From the NCBI GenBank assembly GCA_014379625.1, contig JACMLJ010000063.1, positions 1 to 49,724 on the forward strand: a stretch of DNA of 49,724 nt, given 5' to 3'. Positions 7,936 through 16,471 of the stretch are shown in pieces. Source of the stretch: Ferruginibacter sp. Its GTDB lineage: Bacteria; Bacteroidota; Bacteroidia; Chitinophagales; Chitinophagaceae. The notes under the pieces were generated by a model. It was not told the origin of the DNA, searched no databases, and saw nothing but the letters and a program-made list of their open reading frames with translations. Position numbers and translations under genes: made by a program. Position 1 is the first letter of the stretch; each line of letters opens with the position of its first letter.

Positions 7936-9005
7936 GCTTTTCTGACATATCTAAATTTATAGACAGCTGGTTAAGGGACATCTTTAATCCAACCTGGACG
8001 ATGGTCATTGAAATGATGATCGCAGGTGTTTGCGTAATTGGTTTATTTGCCGTACTTGGGCTGGTGTTGGTTTTGATGGAAAGAAAAGTTGCCGCCTGGA
8101 TACAGATACGGCTGGGACCCAACCGGGTTGGCCCTAAAGGAATGTTACAATCCCTCGCAGATACGGTGAAGTTGCTGGTTAAAGAAGGGATGACCCCGGA
8201 TGGCGCTGATAAATTCTTATTCAATTTCGCACCTTTTATCGCCATGATGGTGGCTATGCTTTTGATGGCACCAATCGCTTTTGCAAAGGATTTTCAGCTA
8301 TGGGATATGAATATCGGGGTGTTGTACTTTTCTGCGATCTCATCCATTATGGTGATCAGTATTTTAATGGCGGGATGGGCAAGCAATAATAAATATTCGC
8401 TGATGGGGGCTATGCGCAGTGGCGCGCAGATAGTGAGCTATGAATTATCGGCAGGGTTATCTATCCTGGCCATTGTGGTGCTGTCGGGCAGTTTAAATCT
8501 GAATGATATTATTCTTTCCCAGGCAGATGGCTGGTGGATATTTAAAGGACATATCCCGGTGATCATTTCCTTTATCATTTTTATCATAGCAGTAACGGCA
8601 GAAACCAATCGGGCGCCATTCGACCTGGCGGAAGCCGAATCAGAACTGACGGCGGGGTTTCACACAGAATATTCAGGAATGAAATTCGCGCTGTTCTTTT
8701 TAGCGGAATATATCAATGTATTTATTGTATGTGCCATCGGCGCTACTTTATTCCTGGGTGGATGGATGCCTTTTCATATCGGTCATTGGGATGCTTTCAA
8801 TCATGTAATGGATTATATCCCTTCCAGTGTCTGGTTTTTTGGAAAAACATTTTTCCTGATCTTCCTGATTATGTGGTTCAGGTGGACATTTCCAAGATTA
8901 CGCATCGATCAGTTGCTTAACCTGGAATGGAGGTTTTTATTACCGATCAGCATGTTCAATATATTGCTGGTAACATTAATGGCGATACTGGGTTGGCATT
9001 TTTGA
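7929..9005 (+). CDS. nuoH: NADH-quinone oxidoreductase subunit H
   Basis: The 358-residue membrane subunit (ND1 family) joins the membrane arm to the quinone site. Conserved loops are MERKVAAWIQIRLGPNRVG (about 50-68) and ETNRAPFDLAEAESELTAG (about 221-239), the latter with the acidic residues lining the quinone entry channel. About eight hydrophobic helices are visible. The ATG at 7929 overlaps a leader ORF and lies 5 bases after a G7 run. One extra G would extend the protein upstream by about 21 residues into sequence like the NuoB N-terminus. As read, the in-frame codon at 7911-7913 is a stop, so 7929 is the only supported start nearby. Confidence 0.94.
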   Translation: MLSFSDISKFIDSWLRDIFNPTWTMVIEMMIAGVCVIGLFAVLGLVLVLMERKVAAWIQIRLGPNRVGPKGMLQSLADTVKLLVKEGMTPDGADKFLFNFAPFIAMMVAMLLMAPIAFAKDFQLWDMNIGVLYFSAISSIMVISILMAGWASNNKYSLMGAMRSGAQIVSYELSAGLSILAIVVLSGSLNLNDIILSQADGWWIFKGHIPVIISFIIFIIAVTAETNRAPFDLAEAESELTAGFHTEYSGMKFALFFLAEYINVFIVCAIGATLFLGGWMPFHIGHWDAFNHVMDYIPSSVWFFGKTFFLIFLIMWFRWTFPRLRIDQLLNLEWRFLLPISMFNILLVTLMAILGWHF

Positions 9006-9056
9006 GGTTAGCCCCCTGCCCCCTGAAGGGCGAATCTAATTTGTATAGTATGCTGT
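9006..9056 (+). repeat. Dispersed ~50-bp intergenic repeat, copy after nuoH
   Basis: This second copy of the element after nuoA starts right after the nuoH stop. The CCCCCTGCCCCCTGAAGGGCGAA core is followed by TCTAATTTGTATAGTATGCT. The same CCCCCTGCCC--C-GAA core occurs inside the mutase gene at 20246-20272 and, reversed, at 20426-20452. Confidence 0.55.
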
Positions 9057-9112
9057 TACTGGAATATATTAGGTTGTAAAGTTTTAAATAAAAATAGATA
9101 GCACTTTAAGTA

Positions 9113-9589
9113 ATGTTTATAATAAAATATATAAAAGAAGTTTTTAGCGGATTAAAGTCACTCGCTGTTGGCCTTCGGCGTACGCTTTATTATTTTACAC
9201 ATCACAAAGAAATTATAACAGAGCAATACCCGGATAACAGGGAAACGTTGAAGCTGTCCGACAGGTTCAAGGGCGAAGTGGTGATGCTGCATGATGAAAA
9301 TAATGAACATGCCTGTACGGGTTGTACCGCCTGTGAACTGGCCTGTCCTAATGCCACCATCAAGATCATTACCCAGTTTGATATTACACCAGAGGGTAAA
9401 AAGAAAAAAGCCCTTGACAAATTTGTATATCATCTTGAATTGTGTACGATGTGCAACCTGTGTATTGTAGCCTGCCCGACAGACGCGATAAAAATGGCGC
9501 AAACATTTGAACACAGCGTATACGACAGGAGTGAGCTTACAAAAATTTTAAATAAGCCGGGATCACATATCAGGGCAGGAGTAGAATAA
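9113..9589 (+). CDS. nuoI: NADH-quinone oxidoreductase subunit I (2[4Fe-4S] ferredoxin-like)
   Basis: The 158-residue protein has two CxxCxxCxxxCP motifs: Cys68, 71, 74 and 78, and Cys111, 114, 117 and 121. These bind clusters N6a and N6b, which carry electrons through the peripheral arm to NuoB. An N-terminal amphipathic segment (about 1-30) anchors it to the membrane arm, as in the TYKY family. In complexes without NuoEFG this subunit is the likely first acceptor from an external donor. The next gene, nuoJ, is 418 bp away across a repeat-filled gap. Confidence 0.95.
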   Translation: MFIIKYIKEVFSGLKSLAVGLRRTLYYFTHHKEIITEQYPDNRETLKLSDRFKGEVVMLHDENNEHACTGCTACELACPNATIKIITQFDITPEGKKKKALDKFVYHLELCTMCNLCIVACPTDAIKMAQTFEHSVYDRSELTKILNKPGSHIRAGVE

Positions 9590-10007
9590 TTTTTTGATGC
9601 CTGGTGTCTGCTTTTTTCAACTCATTGCTCCATTTGTTTTGGTCGCCGGAGTATGAGTTCCAGGTCGGTATTGGTAATGAAATTTGATAACATCATCGCA
9701 GGGATAATTTATTTTATAGTCCTGAAAGGGCGACAATACAGTAGCGTCGGGCAACGCCCTATGTAAAACGAATAGATACAAACAAAGCCCTGGAAGGGCG
9801 AAATATCAAAACGATGGGTAAGGCCCATCGGAAATAAGGAATGTGGGAAAAGTTCCACAATGGTATGCGGTACAAGTGAGTGACACAAGAATGATGACCA
9901 GGGAAATTCAGCCGGTGCAACAAAAGTGAATTTTAATTTGATACGATAAAATTATACGCTCCCAAAACTCCCCTTCAGGTGTTGGCGGCAAAATTAATAA
10001 CCCTTAA
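9590..10007 (+). repeat. 418-bp gene-free gap inside the nuo operon with clustered GC-rich hairpins
   Basis: No ORF of note lies here. Several short inverted repeats occur: GGGC-AAC-GCCC (9749-9759), GCCC-TGGAA-GGGC (9786-9798), a perfect 7-bp stem CGATGGG-TAAGG-CCCATCG (9812-9830), and TGTGG with CCACA near 9842-9859. CCTGAAAGGGCGA (9721-9733) and CCCTGGAAGGGCGAAAT (9788-9804) resemble motifs in the repeat region at 22.9-23.3 kb. Confidence 0.6.
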
Positions 10008-10526
10008 ATGAGCGGATCAACCATAATATTTTACATGCTGGCAGCACTTACCTTAGTGAGCGGTGTACTGGCTGTTACTACACGGCAAATATTTCGTGCG
10101 GCTATTTTTCTTTTATTTTCATTGATCGGAATCGCGGGTCTTTATTTCTGGATGCAGTATGAATTTATCGCAGCCGTTCAGATAGTGGTGTATGTTGGCG
10201 GTATTACCGTACTCATCATCTTCTCCATTTTTTTAACCCAACAGGCAGGGGAATTATTACCCAAAGAGAAAATGGGAAGGCAGTTATTTTCAGCCCTGGC
10301 GGCCTTTTGTGGTTTTGCCTTAACGATGCTGCAATTGTACCAGCATACTTTCAAAAAAACAACTGACGAACCTATTTTACCGAGTGTATCGAATATTGGC
10401 AACCAGATGCTTGGCGTTGAAGACAATGGATTTGCCCTGCCCTTTGAAGTAGTGAGTATATTACTGCTGGCGGCAATGATTGGTTGCATTGTAATTGCCT
10501 TACGTTCAAAACCCGCAACAATATGA
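10008..10526 (+). CDS. nuoJ: NADH-quinone oxidoreductase subunit J
   Basis: The 172-residue membrane protein of the ND6/NuoJ family has about five hydrophobic helices. The conserved helix LFSLIGIAGLYFWMQYEFIAAVQIVVYVGGITVLIIFSIFL (about 37-76) contains the flexible glycine-rich segment that takes part in coupling, and the last helix is near 145-166. It follows the 418-bp repeat gap after nuoI. Its TGA stop overlaps the nuoK ATG by 3 bases, which implies coupled translation. Confidence 0.92.
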   Translation: MSGSTIIFYMLAALTLVSGVLAVTTRQIFRAAIFLLFSLIGIAGLYFWMQYEFIAAVQIVVYVGGITVLIIFSIFLTQQAGELLPKEKMGRQLFSALAAFCGFALTMLQLYQHTFKKTTDEPILPSVSNIGNQMLGVEDNGFALPFEVVSILLLAAMIGCIVIALRSKPATI

Positions 10527-10837
10527 TGGAGCCAGGATTATACCATTTATTATTTATTAGCGCCGCCCTGTTTTTTATCGGTGTGTTTGGATTTTTTACC
10601 AGGAGAAACCTGGTCACCATGCTGATGAGTGTGGAACTGGTGTTAAACAGTGTGAACCTGAATTTTATAGCGTTCAATAAATATTTATGGCCCAACAAAT
10701 TAGATGGATTATTCTTTTCCATTTTTGTGATTGCCATTGCAGCGGCGGAAGCGGCGGTTGCTATTGCCATTATTATAAATTTATACAGGAGCCACCATTC
10801 CATTGATGTAGAGAATACGGAAGAGTTGAAATTTTAA
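10523..10837 (+). CDS. nuoK: NADH-quinone oxidoreductase subunit K
   Basis: The 104-residue protein has three membrane helices and fits the ND4L/NuoK family. Acidic residues of the proton path sit in helices 2 and 3: MSVELVLNSVNLNFIAF and IAIAAAEAAVAIAIIINLYR. Two adjacent ATGs (10523 and 10526) could be used. The first overlaps the nuoJ stop as ATGA and is chosen. A longer reading from a TTG at 10484 would add 13 polar residues and is not credible. Confidence 0.93.
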   Translation: MMEPGLYHLLFISAALFFIGVFGFFTRRNLVTMLMSVELVLNSVNLNFIAFNKYLWPNKLDGLFFSIFVIAIAAAEAAVAIAIIINLYRSHHSIDVENTEELKF

Positions 10838-10894
10838 AAGTTTGGATTTATTTTTTCCAGGGGGAAAATATAGCGAAGAACAATATACAATACC

Positions 10895-12874
10895 ATGAAT
10901 GATTTTTTGCACATACCGATACTGCAGGTACTTCCGCCGGGATGGGATTTAGGCTGGTCATTAATGCTGATCCCATTGCTGCCTTTGGCCGGCTTTTTAC
11001 TGTTGGGCTTATTTGGCAGAAAATATGTAAAAAATTCTTCCGGCATTATCGGTACGACCCTTTTACTGGTATCAACTGCTTTATCATTGTATACAGCTTA
11101 TGGTTATTTCTTTGAGTTTGGTAAAGTAGATGGGGTGTATCAAAAAATAATACCCGTGCAATTTACATGGCTCCAGTTTTCACCGGGTGTTTCCATCGAT
11201 ATGGGGATCATCCTCGATCCTATTTCGGTGATGATGCTGGTAGTGGTGAGTTTTATTTCTTTGATGGTACATATATATAGCCTGGGTTATATGAAGGGAG
11301 AAGAAAGGTTTCCTACTTACTACGCCTTCCTGGGCCTCTTTACTTTTTCTATGCTGGGCCTGGTAATGTCGTCGAATATTTTCCAGTTGTATTTTTTCTG
11401 GGAACTGGTTGGCGTATCATCCTTTTTGCTGATTGGTTATTATTACGACCGGCCCAGTGCCGTGGCCGCCTGTAAAAAAGCGTTTATCGTTACCCGTTTT
11501 GCCGATCTCGGCTTCCTCATCGGAATTTTGATATTGTCCTTTTATGCAGGCACGCTGGATTTTAATACACTTATTGAGCGGTTAACAAGCGCTTCGGCGC
11601 CGGAATTTCAATCGGCAATCACTTCCTCCTTCCTGGGCGTATCTGCGTTAACCTGGGCGCTGGTATTGGTGTTTATCGGGGGTGCGGGTAAAAGTGCCAT
11701 GTTTCCCCTTCATATCTGGTTGCCTGATGCAATGGAAGGACCAACACCGGTATCTGCTTTGATACATGCCGCAACAATGGTAGTGGCCGGCGTATTTTTA
11801 GTAGCCAGGTTATTTCCCGTTTTCAGTATGTCGCCGCCGGCATTGGATATTGTTGCCTACACAGGTATTATCTCCGCCTTATTTGCCGCCGTAATAGCCT
11901 GCACACAAACCGACATTAAAAGGGTATTGGCATATTCCACCATGTCGCAGATAGGGTTTATGATGTTCGCATTGGGTGTGTCCGGCCAGGGTGGCGAGAA
12001 CGGATTAGGATTTACCGCCTCCATGTTTCACCTTTTTACACATGCCATGTTTAAAGCCTTATTGTTCCTGGGGGCAGGTGCGGTAATCCATTTTATTCAT
12101 AGCAATGAAATGAAAGAGATGGGTGGACTTAGAAAATATTTACCCGTTACGCATATCAGTTTTTTAATCGCCTGCCTGGCAATATCTGGTGTACCACCTT
12201 TTGCCGGTTTTTTTAGCAAGGAAGAAATATTATTAGCAGCCTATCACCACAATGCCGGTATTTACTGGATGGCATTGGTAACATCCGGGTTGACCGCGTT
12301 TTATATGTTCCGTTTATATTTCCGTATTTTCTGGAACAGATCAGCTATTGTTCACGGCGAACATCATGGAGAGGGAGGTTTTGCTATGATGGTACCATTG
12401 GTTTTATTAGCTGTTGGAGCCGCTGCCGCAGGATTTATTCCTTTTGGAAATTTTGTTAGTTCCGATGGTAAACGGCCGGAGTCGGTCTTTCACCTGGAAT
12501 TTTCTATCGCCCCGGTTGCAATAGGGTTGGTCGGCATATTTGCGGCGATGTGGTTGTATAAAAAGCAAAATGACAGGGCTGCCGCTATTGCCAAGTCATT
12601 GAATGGTTTTTACAAAGCTGCTTACCATAAATTTTATGTGGATGAATTGTATTTGTTTATTACAAAAAAGATATTGTTCAATTTGATAGGAAGGCCTGCT
12701 GCCTGGTTTGATAAAAATGTGGTAGACGGGTTGGTGATCGGTACAGGAAATACCACGCAGGTAATTTCAGAAAAAATAAAAGGATTTCAATCCGGCAAAG
12801 TACAGCAATACGCCATTTACTTTTTAGCCGGGGTAATTGGGCTTGCCGTACTTTTTATTTATGTATGGAAATAA
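10895..12874 (+). CDS. nuoL: NADH-quinone oxidoreductase subunit L
   Basis: This 659-residue distal antiporter-like subunit is a proton pump of the complex I membrane arm. It shows the Mrp-type core: QLYFFWELVGVSSFLLIGYY with the key Glu, GGAGKSAMFPLHIWLPDAMEGPTPVSALIHAATMV, and TDIKRVLAYSTMSQIGFM. The chain continues into the long lateral helix and final helix typical of NuoL (about 560-655). Length is normal. It lies 57 bp after nuoK; nuoM follows after 141 bp. Confidence 0.95.
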   Translation: MNDFLHIPILQVLPPGWDLGWSLMLIPLLPLAGFLLLGLFGRKYVKNSSGIIGTTLLLVSTALSLYTAYGYFFEFGKVDGVYQKIIPVQFTWLQFSPGVSIDMGIILDPISVMMLVVVSFISLMVHIYSLGYMKGEERFPTYYAFLGLFTFSMLGLVMSSNIFQLYFFWELVGVSSFLLIGYYYDRPSAVAACKKAFIVTRFADLGFLIGILILSFYAGTLDFNTLIERLTSASAPEFQSAITSSFLGVSALTWALVLVFIGGAGKSAMFPLHIWLPDAMEGPTPVSALIHAATMVVAGVFLVARLFPVFSMSPPALDIVAYTGIISALFAAVIACTQTDIKRVLAYSTMSQIGFMMFALGVSGQGGENGLGFTASMFHLFTHAMFKALLFLGAGAVIHFIHSNEMKEMGGLRKYLPVTHISFLIACLAISGVPPFAGFFSKEEILLAAYHHNAGIYWMALVTSGLTAFYMFRLYFRIFWNRSAIVHGEHHGEGGFAMMVPLVLLAVGAAAAGFIPFGNFVSSDGKRPESVFHLEFSIAPVAIGLVGIFAAMWLYKKQNDRAAAIAKSLNGFYKAAYHKFYVDELYLFITKKILFNLIGRPAAWFDKNVVDGLVIGTGNTTQVISEKIKGFQSGKVQQYAIYFLAGVIGLAVLFIYVWK

Positions 12875-13015
12875 AAATGAAGCGCCTGGTTAAAGCAAAC
12901 TATTTAAACCTGGGGGCCAATTCCGGGATAGCTAGAACAATTTGTGCTACCGGGTTTGAATCCCGAAATCCTGAGCTTGCCGAAGACCGGCGGCGGGCGA
13001 GATAAAAACCAATAA
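12875..13015 (+). repeat. nuoL-nuoM spacer with a CCTGAGCTTGCCGAAG repeat
   Basis: The 141-bp spacer contains CCTGAGCTTGCCGAAG (12970-12985), remembered as a common dispersed motif in bacterial intergenic DNA, and GGGTTTGAATCCC just before it. The latter looks like a tRNA T-arm but has no matching acceptor stem. No gene is seen. Confidence 0.4.
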
Positions 13016-14494
13016 ATGAACTTAACATTACTGATATTATTACCGCTGCTAACCGCAGTACTCATACTGCTGATGCGGAACGCACAACAGGTGAAGTGGA
13101 CCGCATTGATTGGTTCAACCCTGCAATTTGCACTGGCATTTGTGTTGCTTTTCGCCTTTCGCAATGAAAGGGCAGGAGGCAATGAAGCACAAATGTTATT
13201 TGAATTGCAATACAACTGGTTTCCTGCTTTGCATATTAGTTTCCACTTAGGCGTAGATGGTATCTCGGTAGCTATGATATTATTAACCGCATTCGTGGTG
13301 GTAGCCGGCGTACTGGTTTCGTGGAATGTTACAAAGATGACGAAGGAGTTTTATTTCCTGCTTATCCTGCTGAGCCTGGGGGCTTATGGATTTTTTATGT
13401 CGCTCGACCTCTTCATTCTTTTCTTCTTTCTTGAAATTGCAGTGATACCGAAATATTTACTGATCGGCATCTGGGGAAGCGGCAATAAAGAAAAGGCAGC
13501 CAACAAACTTGCCCTGATGTTAATGGGCGGCTCTTCGTTGGTGTTAGTGGGTTTGCTGGGTGTTTATTTTGGCAGCCCGGAAAAGACCTTTGATTTAATG
13601 ACACTATCGCAGTTAAATATTCCTGTTGAAGTGCAAAAAATTTGCTTCCCCTTGTTATTTGTTGGATTTGGGGTATTCACGGCCTTGTTTCCTTTTCATA
13701 CCTGGGTGCCCGATGGTCACTCTTCTGCGCCAACTGCGGGATCCATGTTCCTGGCAGGCATCTCTATGAAACTGGGGGGATATGGTTGTTTGAGGGTAGC
13801 CACTTATATTATGCCGGATGGCGCAAAGGAATATGCCGACATTATCATCGTTCTTTCAACCATTGCCATTTTATACGGTGCCTTCGCTACCATGATGCAG
13901 AAGGACCTGAAATATATCAACGCATATTCTTCAGTGAGCCACTGCGGTTTTGTTTTATTGGGTATTGGCATGTTAACCAAAACGGCCATCACGGGGGCCG
14001 TAATGCAAATGGTATCGCACGGGTTAATGACGGCCCTTTTCTTCGCCGTCATCGGTATGATTTACGAACGTACGCATACCAGGCAGGTAAATGAAATGGG
14101 CGGCTTACTCAAAGTAATGCCTTTTATCACTACTGTATTATTTATTGTTGGATTGTGCTCACTGGGATTGCCGGGATTGAGTGGTTTTGTTGCCGAGATG
14201 ACGATCCTCATGGGCTCCTGGCAGCATCCTGATTGGTTTCATCGCATTGCAACCATCGCGGCCTGTATGTCCATTGTAGTAACGGCGGTGTATATCCTAA
14301 GAGCGATCGGGCAAACAGCCATGGGTCCTATAAAAGCAGAGTATGCCAATTTAGCGGATGCTAAATGGAATGAAAAACTGGCAGCGGTAATTTTAATTGC
14401 AGGGATTATTGCGATTGGTGTTGCCCCGTTTTGGTTAAATGACCTGGTTAGTCCGGCTGCGGAAATAATAATGAATAAAGTGGCAGGCAAATAA
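13016..14494 (+). CDS. nuoM: NADH-quinone oxidoreductase subunit M
   Basis: The 492-residue antiporter-like proton-pumping subunit of complex I has about 14 hydrophobic helices. Diagnostic stretches are LFFFLEIAVIPKYLLIGIWG with the conserved Glu and Lys, FGVFTALFPFHTWVPDGHSSAPTAGSMFLAG, and DLKYINAYSSVSHCGFVLLG. The two His residues of the central channel (FHTWVPDGH) are present. It belongs to the same operon, between nuoL and nuoN. Confidence 0.95.
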   Translation: MNLTLLILLPLLTAVLILLMRNAQQVKWTALIGSTLQFALAFVLLFAFRNERAGGNEAQMLFELQYNWFPALHISFHLGVDGISVAMILLTAFVVVAGVLVSWNVTKMTKEFYFLLILLSLGAYGFFMSLDLFILFFFLEIAVIPKYLLIGIWGSGNKEKAANKLALMLMGGSSLVLVGLLGVYFGSPEKTFDLMTLSQLNIPVEVQKICFPLLFVGFGVFTALFPFHTWVPDGHSSAPTAGSMFLAGISMKLGGYGCLRVATYIMPDGAKEYADIIIVLSTIAILYGAFATMMQKDLKYINAYSSVSHCGFVLLGIGMLTKTAITGAVMQMVSHGLMTALFFAVIGMIYERTHTRQVNEMGGLLKVMPFITTVLFIVGLCSLGLPGLSGFVAEMTILMGSWQHPDWFHRIATIAACMSIVVTAVYILRAIGQTAMGPIKAEYANLADAKWNEKLAAVILIAGIIAIGVAPFWLNDLVSPAAEIIMNKVAGK

Positions 14495-14608
14495 TAAGGA
14501 ATAACCTGGCAGGGGTACCTGTTTAATTTTAGTAAGGCCGGTGTTATCTTAATTCAACCCCATGTCCCTCTTCGGGGGGATAGGGCAAACATTCTACATT
14601 TTAAACGT

Positions 14609-16012
14609 ATGTTGAACGACTTTTTGATATTAATGAAATCCGAACTGGTGATCAGTTTCATCATCTTCCTCCTGTTATTTATAAAGGTAGGAACGGAGAT
14701 GACAAATGACCGCCTTTTATCGCTGGTGCAATTTTTATTACTGGCTAATTTTATCGCCGGATTCTTATTTAATGAAGCAGGTAGTTTATTTGGCGGCGCT
14801 TTTACCACCAATGCTTTGATGGCTTTTCAGAAAAGCATTTTGAGCCTGGGTGTATACCTGATTTCTTTACTATTCGCAGACTGGTTAAAGAAGAGTGAGC
14901 ATATGCCGGAGTTTTTTATGCTCATGCTTTCTGCTTTGCTGGGTATGTTTTTTATGATCTCCAGCGGTAGCCTGCTGATGTTCTTCCTAGCGCTTGAATT
15001 GTCAACAATTCCTGTAGCGGCCATGGCCAATTTCGACCTGGAGAAAAAACTATCTTCGGAGGCATCCATGAAAATGATCTTATCATCCGCTTTCTCCTCC
15101 GGCATTTTATTATTTGGTATCTCCCTTATCTATGGCGCTACCGGCACCATCAGTTTTACCGAAATGCCGGCATTGCTGGATGGCAGTCCCCTGCAAATAT
15201 TAGCCTTTGTGTTTTTATTTGCCGCTTTCGCATTTAAGTTGTCCATCGTTCCTTTTCATTTATGGACCGCCGATGTGTATGAGGGCGCACCCATTGCAGT
15301 CAGCTCATTTTTATCGGTTATTTCAAAGGGTTCCATTGCATTTATATTGCTTACCGCACTGTACAAAGTATTTGGCCCCATGCATGCGGTGTGGTACAAT
15401 ATGGTGATGATATTATCCATTGCCACGATGGTGGTTGGTAACCTGTTTGCATTAAGGCAGCAAAATATCAAACGGTTCCTGGCTTATTCATCCATTGCGC
15501 AGGTGGGTTTTATATTGGTGGGTATCAGCAGTAATTCAATAGAGGGCATCTCCTCGGTGGTATATTTTGTTTTGATCTATACTTTCTCCAATCTCGCCGC
15601 CTTTGGGGTGGCCGGTGTTATATCGCAACAAACCGGTAAGGAGCGCATTGATGATTACAAAGGCTTGTACCAAACCAATCCATTCATAAGCTGGATACTG
15701 GCACTGGCATTGTTTTCATTAGCCGGCATCCCGCCCACTGCCGGGTTTTTCGGTAAATTATTTTTAATCACGGCGGGTGCATCCAGGGGCAGTTACTTTT
15801 TTATTACGGTGGCCGCATTGAACCTGATCGTTTCTTTATTTTATTACCTCAGGGTGATCAGGGCGGTGTTCATGGATAAAAATGAACAGCCCATTGAAAA
15901 GATAAATATGCATCCTTCCACCAAACTGGGGATGATTATTTGCGGAGCAGGCATTGTGTTAGTAGGGTTATTGAGTTGGGTGTATGATTATATTGTTAAT
16001 CTTAGTATGTAA
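14609..16012 (+). CDS. nuoN: NADH-quinone oxidoreductase subunit N
   Basis: The 467-residue third antiporter-like subunit is recognised by FLALELSTIPVAAMANFD, FAFKLSIVPFHLWTADVYEGAPIAVSSFLSVISKG and NIKRFLAYSSIAQVGFILVG. It is the last nuo gene; with A-D and H-K it makes 11 complex I subunits. The 114-bp gap before it contains CCCCATGTCCCTCTTCGGGGGGA, another GC-rich hairpin of the type scattered through this operon. Immediately after the stop begins the left GTTGGTTG array of the four-helix-bundle cassette. Confidence 0.95.
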   Translation: MLNDFLILMKSELVISFIIFLLLFIKVGTEMTNDRLLSLVQFLLLANFIAGFLFNEAGSLFGGAFTTNALMAFQKSILSLGVYLISLLFADWLKKSEHMPEFFMLMLSALLGMFFMISSGSLLMFFLALELSTIPVAAMANFDLEKKLSSEASMKMILSSAFSSGILLFGISLIYGATGTISFTEMPALLDGSPLQILAFVFLFAAFAFKLSIVPFHLWTADVYEGAPIAVSSFLSVISKGSIAFILLTALYKVFGPMHAVWYNMVMILSIATMVVGNLFALRQQNIKRFLAYSSIAQVGFILVGISSNSIEGISSVVYFVLIYTFSNLAAFGVAGVISQQTGKERIDDYKGLYQTNPFISWILALALFSLAGIPPTAGFFGKLFLITAGASRGSYFFITVAALNLIVSLFYYLRVIRAVFMDKNEQPIEKINMHPSTKLGMIICGAGIVLVGLLSWVYDYIVNLSM

Positions 16013-16013
16013 A

Positions 16014-16073
16014 GTAGGTTGGTTGTTGGTTGTTGATGGTTGATGGTTGTTCGTTGGTGGGGGATGGTTGATG
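16014..16073 (+). repeat. Left GTTGGTTG-type low-complexity arm of the four-helix-bundle cassette
   Basis: About 60 bases built from GGTTGTT, GGTTGAT and GTTGG units begin 1 base after the nuoN stop. GGTTGATGGTTG at 16038-16049 is the exact reverse complement of CAACCATCAACC at 16539-16550. The two arms could pair with the gene in the loop. Confidence 0.75.
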
Positions 16074-16105
16074 TAAAAAATCATAATTTAATAGAATAAA
16101 ATCTT

Positions 16106-16471
16106 ATGGCAAATTATAAAACTTTAGATGCTTGGAAGTTTTCTATGCAATTAGTTAAAGAAGTTTATTTGTTAACTAAAAAATTTCCAAAGGAGGAGTT
16201 GTATGGTTTAACTTCTCAACTAAAAAAATCTGCCGTCTCCGTTCCTTCAAATATTGCTGAAGGATTAGGAAGACAATATAAAAAAGATACTTTACAATTC
16301 CTGCATATCTCACGGGGTTCATTGTATGAAATGGAAACATTATTGAATATTGCTGTAATGGTTGAAATAATTACTGAGGAGGAGTTTAATAAAATTATCC
16401 CTTCGTTCGAAAAATCATTACAGGTATTAAATGGCTTTATTAATTATAACCAAAAGGCCGATTTGAAATAA
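16106..16471 (+). CDS. Four-helix-bundle protein (23S rRNA intervening-sequence / Avd-like family)
   Basis: The 121-residue protein fits the family first seen inside 23S rRNA intervening sequences and related to the Avd accessory proteins of diversity-generating retroelements. Family hallmarks are YKTLDAWKFSMQLV (4-17), FPKEELYGLTSQLKKSA (27-43), VPSNIAEG (46-53) and ISRGSLYEMETLL (68-80). Helices dominate and no enzyme motif is present; Avd-type relatives assemble into basic oligomers that bind nucleic acid. The gene is much richer in A+T than its neighbours (AAA, TTA and ATT codons) and is bracketed by inverted GTTGGTTG / CAACCAAC arrays, so it looks acquired. No reverse transcriptase, variable repeat or rRNA is nearby. 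Its molecular role here is unknown. Confidence 0.85.
   Translation: MANYKTLDAWKFSMQLVKEVYLLTKKFPKEELYGLTSQLKKSAVSVPSNIAEGLGRQYKKDTLQFLHISRGSLYEMETLLNIAVMVEIITEEEFNKIIPSFEKSLQVLNGFINYNQKADLK

Noticed and set aside
12930..12975. tRNA-like T-arm (GGGTTTGAATCCC) between nuoL and nuoM
   Set aside because: The bases after it do not pair with any suitable upstream acceptor strand, and no D or anticodon arm fits.
13642..14094. 150-codon plus-strand ORF inside nuoM
   Set aside because: It is an overlapping frame of an intact complex I gene, with an atypical Cys/His/Trp-rich composition.
16106..16471. 23S rRNA with an intervening sequence, or a diversity-generating retroelement
   Set aside because: The gene family suggested it, but no rRNA sequence, reverse transcriptase or template/variable repeat pair is present.
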